Below, piece by piece: positions 8,534 to 15,744 of a stretch of 27,498 nucleotides of DNA. This DNA comes from JAZNSB01 sp045590955 (GTDB lineage Bacteria; Pseudomonadota; Alphaproteobacteria; RF32; CAG-239). Position 1 is the stretch's first letter, and the number at the start of each line of letters is the position of its first letter. The translations under genes and the position numbers were made by a program. Location of the stretch: assembly GCA_045590955.1 (NCBI GenBank), contig JAZNSB010000028.1, forward strand, positions 1 through 27,498, read 5' to 3'. The notes beneath the pieces are model-generated. The model saw only the letters and a program-made list of their open reading frames with translations, searched no databases and was not told the DNA's origin.

Positions 8534-8656
8534 TTAATATCTTGGATAAGTATGGGGATAACCGCTACCTTCCACAGGCACGGGTCTTGCAAATTTTCCG
8601 CATGCGCTAAGAGTAATTGTTGCAATTATCAACACACAAAACAAAAATTTTTTCAA
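8534..8656 (-). CDS. Small lipoprotein with TTG start
   Basis: A 40-residue protein with a TTG start, preceded by AGGAG at a good distance. It reads MKKFLFCVLIIATITLSACG and then a proline/tyrosine-rich tail ending YPHTYPRY. LSAC is a clear lipobox, giving a mature lipoprotein of only 22 residues. Small Cys-Gly-Lys lipoproteins of this size with a YPRTYP-like tail are common in Alphaproteobacteria, and some resemble LptM, but assignment to that role is uncertain. It ends 10 bases before the vWA gene, so it heads the vWA/PP2C/kinase operon. Confidence 0.72.
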   Translation of the reverse strand: MKKFLFCVLIIATITLSACGKFARPVPVEGSGYPHTYPRY

Positions 8657-8680
8657 GATTATCTCCTATTTTGTTTAATC

Positions 8681-8709
8681 TTTAATAATTTTCATTATAT
8701 ACTTATAAA
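8681..8709 (+). promoter_or_regulatory. Candidate promoter of the TlpA-like gene
   Basis: TTTAAT (8681-8686), 17 bases, then TATAAA (8704-8709), 32 bases before the start codon. It lies in an 85-base AT-rich gap that must also carry the divergent lipoprotein/vWA promoter. In such AT-rich sequence chance matches are likely. Confidence 0.4.
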
Positions 8710-8741
8710 ATATAAGACCAAAACAAATTTTGAGTTATTAA

Positions 8742-9269
8742 ATGAAAAAAGTTTTTTACATAATTTTTTTAGTATTGGCGGTTTTATTTAGTTTTTCTGC
8801 TCAGGCGTTAAGACGTTCGCAAATACACTCAGAACCCAAAGAGATAGACCAGATTCCCTTTTACCAATACGGGGGCAAAGCTGTATATTTTCAAGATTTT
8901 AGAGGTCAATTTTTGGTTGTTGTTTTTTGGTCAAAAGATTGTTTTCCGTGCATCAAAGAGCTTCCCACACTGGCAGAGTTTGCCAAAGAAGCGCAAGACA
9001 AGGGCATAAAGGTAATTGCCATCACACCTTTTGGCGAATGGTATGACTTTGCAGAAATAAAAGAGTTTTTGGCAGAGCACGATTCTTCATTTTTAACACC
9101 TTTTGCAGATAAAAAGGGCAATGTTGCCGCCAATTTGGGCATATTTTCATATCCCAACACGGTTTTAATCAACCGCCAAGGCCGAGAAATTGGGCGTATA
9201 AGAGGGGCCCTTAATTGGAAATCAAGGGCCGCCAAAAACTTTGTATACAAATTAAACGCAGAAGATTAG
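8742..9269 (+). CDS. TlpA-like periplasmic thioredoxin
   Basis: A 175-residue exported thioredoxin-fold protein with a signal peptide at 1-22 (ends FSFSAQA). The fold shows VVVFWSKDCFPCIKELP with redox pair Cys67-Phe-Pro-Cys70. Later come VIAITPFGE and the cis-proline segment FSYPNTVLINRQG. It belongs to the TlpA/ResA/DsbE group that reduces or exchanges disulfides in the periplasm. Its neighbourhood encodes several cysteine-rich exported proteins (secretin insert, third VirB2-like protein), so a role in their folding is conceivable but not shown. The upstream ribosome site is weak. It converges on the second pilus ATPase and the stops overlap by four bases. Confidence 0.87.
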   Translation: MKKVFYIIFLVLAVLFSFSAQALRRSQIHSEPKEIDQIPFYQYGGKAVYFQDFRGQFLVVVFWSKDCFPCIKELPTLAEFAKEAQDKGIKVIAITPFGEWYDFAEIKEFLAEHDSSFLTPFADKKGNVAANLGIFSYPNTVLINRQGREIGRIRGALNWKSRAAKNFVYKLNAED

Positions 9270-10231
9270 ATATTGTCAAACAATGGCACACCTTTAATCA
9301 TTCTTGTCATCTGAGTTTCAATTGGAGTTGCCAAATTTAAGTTTCCGCTTTTAATAATTGCTCTTACTTGGCAACCTGCCGAATAATTTGGGTTTGCAAA
9401 CAAATAGCTCAAAGCGGGTCTTTTGTTGGCATTAAGCCCCACCAATGTTTGATGAGAAACGGCCAACATTCCTCTTGAAAACAGGTCATAAGCCAAGGCT
9501 TCGCTCATATTACCTGCGGCGGCATATTTAACCACAGAGTTTATTGCATCACTAATGTTGTTTGCGTGAATAGAAGACAGCACCAAGTGTCCGGAAGTTG
9601 CGGCACGCAAAACTTCGCTTGCGCAGTCCGGAGTTCTGATCTCTCCCACAAAAATAAATCTTGGATGAGATCTTAGTGCAGATTTAATAGATTCGCCCCA
9701 TTGGTCATTAATAGGGTTTGTTTGTGTGCAAATTCCAATTCCGCCGGCCGGATTCTTATAAATTCCCTCCAAAGGCATTTCTGCCGGATCTTCCACAGTA
9801 TATGCATATCCGCCTTCCACGTTCAAATAATGTTTTAAGAGAGCAGAAATTGCGGTTGTTTTACCCGTTCCGGTTGCGCCGGACCACAATATAAGCCCTG
9901 TTTTAGAGCTAAGGTTCATAAAGTGTTCTGCCACATTTGGGGCAAAGCCCAAAGACGTAAAGTTTGGTGTTTCTTTTGGCATTTGCCTTGCGCAATACAC
10001 TGTTCCTTCCAGGGTCACAGAACGTTCAATTCTATATATCACTCCTTCATATTTAATGGCATAAGAGGGGTTTTTGCCGTTATATGCAGAAATCACCTGT
10101 TCTTGAAAATTTGCCATATCATCTGCCACAAGCTCTTGCAAACTTGTTGCAGAATTTGGGTTTGGCATATAAATTTTGTCATTTGGCAAAATCCAAAAAT
10201 CAGACACTTTAAAATCATTAACCAAAGTCAT
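9266..10231 (-). CDS. PilT/DotB-like secretion or retraction ATPase
   Basis: A 321-residue hexameric ATPase of the GspE/VirB11 superfamily. Seen are Walker A GATGTGKTT (118-126), the Asp box TVEDPAEMP (145-153), Walker B FIFVGEIR with Glu197, and the His box SSIHANN (His222). It lacks the cysteine zinc module of PilB/GspE assembly ATPases, so it is closer to PilT retraction ATPases and DotB of type IVB secretion. I chose ATG 10231 (GGGAG nine bases upstream) over an in-frame ATG at 10261 with no ribosome site. It follows the pilin gene but is separated from it by a terminator hairpin. Function could be pilus retraction or powering secretion. Confidence 0.88.
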   Translation of the reverse strand: MTLVNDFKVSDFWILPNDKIYMPNPNSATSLQELVADDMANFQEQVISAYNGKNPSYAIKYEGVIYRIERSVTLEGTVYCARQMPKETPNFTSLGFAPNVAEHFMNLSSKTGLILWSGATGTGKTTAISALLKHYLNVEGGYAYTVEDPAEMPLEGIYKNPAGGIGICTQTNPINDQWGESIKSALRSHPRFIFVGEIRTPDCASEVLRAATSGHLVLSSIHANNISDAINSVVKYAAAGNMSEALAYDLFSRGMLAVSHQTLVGLNANKRPALSYLFANPNYSAGCQVRAIIKSGNLNLATPIETQMTRMIKGVPLFDNI

Positions 10232-10292
10232 TATATTTCTCCCATAAATTTTTTTTTGCATTATACATATAATAAGTTAACTTTTTACCAAT

Positions 10293-10326
10293 AAAAAAAC
10301 TCCCTAGGAGATGAAAGGGAGTTTTT
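10293..10326 (-). terminator. Intrinsic terminator after the pilin gene
   Basis: A perfect 11-bp stem (10295-10305 with 10316-10326, core ACTCCCT/AGGGAGT) and a 10-base loop, followed on the minus strand by a run of seven T (10299-10293). It lies 27 bases after the pilin stop and 61 bases before the downstream ATPase start. It should lower ATPase expression relative to pilin, or the ATPase has its own promoter. Confidence 0.8.
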
Positions 10327-10353
10327 CTTTTATATTTGGTCTATCAACAATGT

Positions 10354-10971
10354 TTATTGATATACCCAAGTAATTACGTTGTTAAGTTCAACACAGCCCG
10401 TGTCTTCAGCGGATGCCATAGCTAAAGGAACTGGTAATTTTTTCTTTTCCTCGCCATGAGTATACGTTGTTCCTGCCATTACTTGTCCTTCTTCAACTTC
10501 AGATTCTGTATTTGCAATTGTAATTGAAACCAAGCCGGAAGAAGAACCTGAACCCCAATCAGGAGTTACCAAAGCTACGCAAACTTCTCTACCAATACCG
10601 CTATAGCTTACAATAAAAGAGTCATTTTTAGATACTGCTCCATTCTCATTTGCACTAATTGTCACACCACCGCCAAATGGGTTAACAAGAGTTCCTTCAG
10701 ACATATTTTTAACCATTTCACTTGGCACTGCACCCAACTGTGCGGCAACTTGGGTAGTCAAACCTTCATAATCCAACTGTCCGGAATATAAAGTTCTAAT
10801 GTTTGCAACCAACATAGAAATTTGGTCCATAGATTTAGAAACCTTAAATTTTGTCATTGCTTTAGAATAACCGGCAATACCGCCTACTGATAATACGCCG
10901 ATAATTGCGAGCACACCCAACATTTCTACCATTGAACGGCCGTGTTGCTCAGATGAAAATTTCTTATTCAT
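10354..10971 (-). CDS. Type IVb major prepilin (PilS-like)
   Basis: A 205-residue prepilin. The leader MNKKFSSEQHG ends at the prepilin peptidase site Gly11, followed by RSMVEMLGVLAIIGVLSVGG with Glu at mature +5. The +1 residue is arginine rather than the usual Phe or Met. The hydrophobic N-helix would pack in the pilus core. A C-terminal globular domain contains two cysteines (VCVALV and GCVELNN) able to form the usual pilin disulfide loop. ATG 10971 is preferred because AGGAG is nine bases upstream; an in-frame ATG at 10980 sits directly against that site. A terminator follows, as expected for a highly expressed subunit. No prepilin peptidase gene lies in the window. Confidence 0.88.
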   Translation of the reverse strand: MNKKFSSEQHGRSMVEMLGVLAIIGVLSVGGIAGYSKAMTKFKVSKSMDQISMLVANIRTLYSGQLDYEGLTTQVAAQLGAVPSEMVKNMSEGTLVNPFGGGVTISANENGAVSKNDSFIVSYSGIGREVCVALVTPDWGSGSSSGLVSITIANTESEVEEGQVMAGTTYTHGEEKKKLPVPLAMASAEDTGCVELNNVITWVYQ

Positions 10972-11058
10972 TATACACATCTCCTAGTTGTCATATACAT
11001 GCAGTCTAAACATAAAAACTTTATAAATCATTAATAAAAAACAATTTATGCAATTTTT

Positions 11059-11583
11059 TTATTCAAAATTCCAAAAAATAATGTTTTTTGACGCACAAAG
11101 TTGTTTAGCATCATGTTTTTTTATTGGTAAATTGTATTCTCCGGCCCAAATAAACTTGGTTATTCCTCTTTCATTCTTTAAGCCGATCTCGTTTACACCT
11201 GTCATATTTTTGCCGTCAAAATAAGAAAGTAAGGTAATACAATCTGAATATCTGGCATTATGATAGGCAATTACAAAATAATTTGTTCTGGGCATTACCA
11301 CATTTGCATCTTCATCGGCACCAACCGTAATGTTTTTTGTGCTAATGTTAATATCTTTGTTGCTTTCTGTCAAAGAAACCGTGTTTAACCCCCAATAATC
11401 AGGTTTGTCTGCATATTCTTTTCTAACCATTTGTGCCAAATCATATATTTCTTGAGCTTTTGCTTTTGCCCTGTCTTCGGGTATTAAAAATATAATAAGT
11501 AACACCCCCAAGAGCAAACTTCCCATGGCAGAAAGAATAACCAATTGGTTTTTTGCTATAAATGTTTGAATTTTTTCTATCAC
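11059..11583 (-). CDS. Pilin-like membrane protein without prepilin leader
   Basis: A 174-residue protein with one N-terminal membrane helix at about 14-33 (LVILSAMGSLLLGVLLIIFL). A soluble domain follows whose start (IYDLAQMVRKEY then DYWGLNTV) parallels the pilin next to it (ISMLVANIRTLY then DYEGLTTQ). No Gly-xxxx-Glu processing site is present, so it should stay in the inner membrane with its helix uncut. Two cysteines (SDC and LCASK) could pair. It starts two bases after the stop of the PilR-like gene. It may be a pilin-derived assembly factor or minor subunit; I know no named family that it clearly matches. Confidence 0.75.
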   Translation of the reverse strand: MIEKIQTFIAKNQLVILSAMGSLLLGVLLIIFLIPEDRAKAKAQEIYDLAQMVRKEYADKPDYWGLNTVSLTESNKDINISTKNITVGADEDANVVMPRTNYFVIAYHNARYSDCITLLSYFDGKNMTGVNEIGLKNERGITKFIWAGEYNLPIKKHDAKQLCASKNIIFWNFE

Positions 11584-11585
11584 GT

Positions 11586-12707
11586 TTACATTCCCGAACC
11601 CATAGAGCTTGTAATTTGGTCTTGCATTTCAAACACACCCATCACAGCCCAAGCAATTACGCCACCAACGGCAAGCAATGCCACCATGTTTAAAATACTG
11701 GCTTTTTGCTCAATCACATACACACTTTCCTCAAGCCATTCGTTGGCCAATTTGTCCAAAGCTTCTTCAAAGTTATCAAGTTCTGAATAAATTTTTAAGT
11801 CGCCGATAATTTCCGTATCCGGAAAATCAAGACCGGTCTTAAACAGCGCCTGACCCAAGTTATCACCATTGTTAATAAATACTGTGGTTTTGTCAATTCT
11901 TTCTTTTAAATATCTGGTAGAATCTCTTCTTAAGTTTCTCATTGCATTAGAAACCGGACTTCCGCTCTTTACCAAAGCTGCCATTGCCAATAGCCAAGAA
12001 ATTCCTACAAACACCTTATATAATGACCAAGGTGGCACCATGTCAAAATAAGAACGTATAAACCCTGTCCAGATTCCAAGCGTGGCATATATAATAAGGC
12101 AAACCACCGGCACAATAGAAAATGCCACCAACCAATACTGGCTAATCCAATCAGACAAATCTACCAATGTTCTGGCAGTTCCCCTCCATCTTACAGAAGG
12201 TGCGGCATCAATCATTGGCGGAACCATATACACGCCGATTGCATAAATAATTAATACTGCCATCATAAATAAAAACAACGGATAGGCAATGGCACCCACA
12301 ATCGGCCTTACCATTTTTGTGGTTCCTTCAGACACTTTAATTAAGTTGAGCAAAGATGTTTCCATATCTGCCACATCACCGGTAGAAAGCATCAACCTTT
12401 CTCTAATTGGCGCCCAGCCTTTTAAGGTGTCTGCAAAGGTAAGACCGTTTTGCAAACCTCTTGCCCAAGACGCCAAAGCAATTGCCATTGGCTCTCTGGG
12501 GTTTTTGCCACCGTTTGAAAAACTGTCGTGTAGCATATCAAGTGCATTCATTAAAGAGAATCTGTTTCTAAGCAAAGAAGCAAGCTTTCTATATATCTTA
12601 AGCCTGGTTTCATTTGAAAAATTACAAATAATTTTTGCATAAAATTCTTCTGCAGCATTTAATCTGTTAATGGCTTTTTGTAATGAAGCAGATCTCTTGT
12701 CTAGCAT
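11586..12707 (-). CDS. pilR: Type IVb pilus platform protein (PilR/GspF family)
   Basis: A 373-residue polytopic inner-membrane protein of the GspF/PilC family. Two GspF-like halves are visible: the first at about 38-165 with LLRNRFSLMNALDML and the second at about 225-365 with LAMAALVKSGSPVSNAMR. Membrane helices lie near 138-162, 190-213 and 345-365. It forms the cytoplasm-facing platform that the assembly ATPase works on during pilin insertion. The start has AGGAG in the right place and lies 10 bases after the PilQ stop. The symbol follows the R64 thin-pilus naming, based on order and family and not on close identity. Confidence 0.88.
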   Translation of the reverse strand: MLDKRSASLQKAINRLNAAEEFYAKIICNFSNETRLKIYRKLASLLRNRFSLMNALDMLHDSFSNGGKNPREPMAIALASWARGLQNGLTFADTLKGWAPIRERLMLSTGDVADMETSLLNLIKVSEGTTKMVRPIVGAIAYPLFLFMMAVLIIYAIGVYMVPPMIDAAPSVRWRGTARTLVDLSDWISQYWLVAFSIVPVVCLIIYATLGIWTGFIRSYFDMVPPWSLYKVFVGISWLLAMAALVKSGSPVSNAMRNLRRDSTRYLKERIDKTTVFINNGDNLGQALFKTGLDFPDTEIIGDLKIYSELDNFEEALDKLANEWLEESVYVIEQKASILNMVALLAVGGVIAWAVMGVFEMQDQITSSMGSGM

Positions 12708-12717
12708 TTACTTTCTC

Positions 12718-14385
12718 CTAATAAACAGGTCTTTGGTCTAACAAACCGCACCAGCGTTCAATTTCATCCAAATCAATATAACCTTTTAACATTCTTTCCA
12801 AGGCAGCATCTCTTAAGGGTCTGCCGTTCAAATCTCCAGTCCAATAATCAATGGCTTTTCTTGTTTCTCCGCTAATCATCAGCTCCAAAAATCTGGCGTC
12901 CGGCATAATAATCTCCGGCACGCAGATACGCCCCTTAATGCCTTTTCCGTCACACATTTTGCAACCGGGACCTCTTAAATATGTGTTTTCAATGCCAAAA
13001 TCTCCTAATGCGGTGCGCAATCTTTTCACCGCAGGAGAATCTAAATGTTCTTTGGCAGAAACTCTGCAATGAGGGCAAAGTCTTCTAAATAAACGCTGAG
13101 AAATCAAGCCTTTTACCAACTCCGGATCTGCCAACATAAACTTTTCAATACCCATATCTCTTAAACGAGTAATAATGGCCGGAGCAGAGTTTGCGTGCAA
13201 TGTTGTCCACATTCCGTGACCGGACAAAGCCCCCTGAAAGGTAAGCTCTGCCGCTGCAAGCGCTCTAATCTCGCCCACCATAATCACGTCAGGGTCAGAA
13301 CGAAGTGCAGCAGACAAAGCTTTTGTAAATTGTTCTGCTTTTTCTTCTTCTGTATTGGCGTTTGTCACCGGCATTTGTCTTGCGCCGGGAATTGGATACT
13401 CCGGAGGATCTTCCACTGTCAATAGGTTTAATTCGTGGTTTTTTTCTTGCAATAGCTTAATCATATTGCGTTGTAATGTGGTGGATTTTCCAGATCCGGT
13501 CGGTCCCGCAATCACGTTTAGCCCCACAGGAAAAGCCCTTAATCTGTAAAACAGCTCTTCTTCATATTCTCCGATTCCCAAAGATGCCAAATCTCCACTG
13601 CCATCCGGGTTGTCATCTGCATATAACAAACGCATAACCACATATTGCGAACCAAACGCAATAGGGTTAAATTGTAAACGAATTGCAAGCACGTTGTGAG
13701 GCAACATCAATTTACCCTTTGATCCTCTCAAAGGCGTGGAACCCAATTTTTGTGCACCCTGAAATTCATTTTGAGCATAGTTAGAATCTGAAATATCTGC
13801 AGAAGCAAATGCCGCTCTCACAAAAGATTCTCCCCAATCTTTAGAGTATTCCATTTCGGTATGCATCATACCGTCAACCCTAAACATTATGTTTGTAGAA
13901 TCGGCAACCACAACGTGAATATCAGACACTTTTCTTGAAGCCGCTCTGGCAATAACTTGCACAAAGTCCTTTTGCATTTGCAGTTGGTCAAGATCGGCAT
14001 CTCCTTCGGTAGAAATTTGATATCTTTCACCAAAAGAATAAATGGCATTAAGTTCATTTTGAGAAACAAACGTTGGCTTTTTTATAAATAATTTTTGCTT
14101 TTGAGCTGTAATTTGAAAGCTCAATACCCTTCCGTCAAACTTGTGTGATTCTGAAACAAGAAATGTTCCATCAGAAAAAAACGCTAATAAACGACGGGTT
14201 TCATCATTTATCGGAATAACAGAGCTTCCTTGCAAAGTAACAAGCTTGTTTCCGTCTTTAAAATAAGATTCTACATCAAATTTTGCTTTTTTTTGTTCTT
14301 CATTTTTTGCAGAAGAGGAATCCGCAGATACAGTCTGTTCTGCGGAAGCTGTTTTATTTAAATCAACAACATTTTCTTCTGCCAT
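12718..14385 (-). CDS. pilQ: Type IVb pilus assembly ATPase (PilQ, GspE/PilB family)
   Basis: A 555-residue assembly ATPase. Motifs in order are Walker A GPTGSGKST (294-302), Asp box TVEDPPEYP (323-331), Walker B DVIMVGEIR (366-374), His box TTLHANS, and a zinc module with Cys437/Cys440 (CPHC) and Cys475/Cys478 (CKMC). The four-cysteine module is typical of GspE/PilB extension motors and is missing from the second ATPase of this locus. The first 40 residues are low-complexity and acidic. It lies between the PilP-like and PilR-like genes with gaps of 15 and 10 bases, matching R64 gene order. Confidence 0.92.
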   Translation of the reverse strand: MAEENVVDLNKTASAEQTVSADSSSAKNEEQKKAKFDVESYFKDGNKLVTLQGSSVIPINDETRRLLAFFSDGTFLVSESHKFDGRVLSFQITAQKQKLFIKKPTFVSQNELNAIYSFGERYQISTEGDADLDQLQMQKDFVQVIARAASRKVSDIHVVVADSTNIMFRVDGMMHTEMEYSKDWGESFVRAAFASADISDSNYAQNEFQGAQKLGSTPLRGSKGKLMLPHNVLAIRLQFNPIAFGSQYVVMRLLYADDNPDGSGDLASLGIGEYEEELFYRLRAFPVGLNVIAGPTGSGKSTTLQRNMIKLLQEKNHELNLLTVEDPPEYPIPGARQMPVTNANTEEEKAEQFTKALSAALRSDPDVIMVGEIRALAAAELTFQGALSGHGMWTTLHANSAPAIITRLRDMGIEKFMLADPELVKGLISQRLFRRLCPHCRVSAKEHLDSPAVKRLRTALGDFGIENTYLRGPGCKMCDGKGIKGRICVPEIIMPDARFLELMISGETRKAIDYWTGDLNGRPLRDAALERMLKGYIDLDEIERWCGLLDQRPVY

Positions 14386-14400
14386 GATTTAACAAAATCC

Positions 14401-15744
14401 TTATTCTGCCATCATTTCAGATGCCATCCCCGGAATTGATGAAGCCATAACGGGTTTTCCTGCTGTTTCTTCTGTTGCAACAGATTCTTCAACCAACTCT
14501 TCGTTGTCATTTTCTTCATCTTCTTTGCTCATTGGTTCAAAATCAAGTACACCAACTCCGGCAAAATAGATAAATTCTTTTTTTCCGGCCTTTTCAGCAC
14601 AAACAAACTTATTGGTAATTTCTGTTACAGTATGACCTGTTTGCAAAACTGTGCCTTTTTTAACATTAAACGATTTACCGTTTTTGTTTACAATTTTTGC
14701 CGTCAACTGTTCGCCAACACCCTGAACTTCTGTAATGGTATATGTGTCTTGTAATCCGGCGATAATCTTCTTTTTTGTAAGTTCTTTATCGTCTTCTTCT
14801 TGTTCCGCAAACGGATTTACTTTTGTTTCAGCATCAAGGCGAGCTTGTAAAACAGAAACTTGTGTTTGCAACTCTTCAATCTTAGCTTGTTTTTCTTCAG
14901 CGGCTTTTTTTACGGCATCTTCAGTCTTTTTAGCCAAATCGCTAAGGAAAACAAACTTTGATTTAATAGATTCGTTCAGTGTTTTTTGGTCTTCTTTTTC
15001 TTTTAATCTTTGAGCATGCATTTCTGCATATTTATCAAGCCACAATTGTTTATCTGCCAACATTTTTTCTTTATATGTGGCCAAAACTTTTTCCTGGCGC
15101 AGTTTTTCCAACGCAATGTTTAATTCTTGCAATTTTTGTTGTTCTTGCAAAATTTTTTGCTCTCTTTCCATTGCTTCTTTTTCTTTGGCTTTTTGTTTTT
15201 GTTCTAATCTGTCTTTTTCTTCTTCCAAAGCCATTTTTCTTTGATTTTTCATAGCCTCAATATCGTTTTTAATTTTTTCTCTACGCAATTCCAAAGTAAG
15301 CAAAGTAGTTTGTCTTTCCAAATCAGACATTTGTTCAAACAAAGAAGAATCTGTTAAATCAGATCTGGAAACAATTGCATCAAGAGCATCTTCAGAAACA
15401 TCCAATGCGTCTTCTTCTTCCATGGGTTCTTCTGGTTCAACTTGTTTTGTAATTTTTGGCATAGCCTTTACCGGAGGTGTAATCAGCTCAGGCTTCTTTT
15501 CTTCAGCAATTTCTACTTTTGATTCCTGATCTGTTTTCTTTGCCGCAAGAGCGGCTGCAGCCATAATTTCTTTTTGTGACGCAGATGGCGCTGTCAAAGT
15601 ATTTTCCTGTTTTACAGGAGCTTTTTCCACAGCAGGTTCTTCAATACCCAACAAATTTTCTTGAGCATTTGCCTGAGAAATAAACGCAGCACCAACCAAA
15701 GCCAATGCAGTTGATAAATTTAAAATTCTTTTATTACAAAACAT
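14401..15744 (-). CDS. pilP: PilP-like pilus biogenesis protein with long coiled coil
   Basis: A 447-residue exported protein. The signal peptide ends near residue 27 (FISQANA). A low-complexity acidic/proline segment follows, then a charged coiled coil over roughly 135-310 (MSDLERQTTLLTLELRREKI and onward). The C-terminal beta domain near 330-400 (TYTITEVQGVGEQLTAKIVN, later FNVKKGTVLQTG) resembles PilP/GspC-type periplasmic domains. R64 PilP is much shorter, so the coiled coil is an expansion. The start at 15744 is supported by AAGGAGACATATATG. The ribosome site and ATG lie inside the last codons of the upstream gene (11-base overlap), so translation is coupled. An in-frame ATG at 15774 is a poorer choice. 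Confidence 0.8.
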   Translation of the reverse strand: MFCNKRILNLSTALALVGAAFISQANAQENLLGIEEPAVEKAPVKQENTLTAPSASQKEIMAAAALAAKKTDQESKVEIAEEKKPELITPPVKAMPKITKQVEPEEPMEEEDALDVSEDALDAIVSRSDLTDSSLFEQMSDLERQTTLLTLELRREKIKNDIEAMKNQRKMALEEEKDRLEQKQKAKEKEAMEREQKILQEQQKLQELNIALEKLRQEKVLATYKEKMLADKQLWLDKYAEMHAQRLKEKEDQKTLNESIKSKFVFLSDLAKKTEDAVKKAAEEKQAKIEELQTQVSVLQARLDAETKVNPFAEQEEDDKELTKKKIIAGLQDTYTITEVQGVGEQLTAKIVNKNGKSFNVKKGTVLQTGHTVTEITNKFVCAEKAGKKEFIYFAGVGVLDFEPMSKEDEENDNEELVEESVATEETAGKPVMASSIPGMASEMMAE

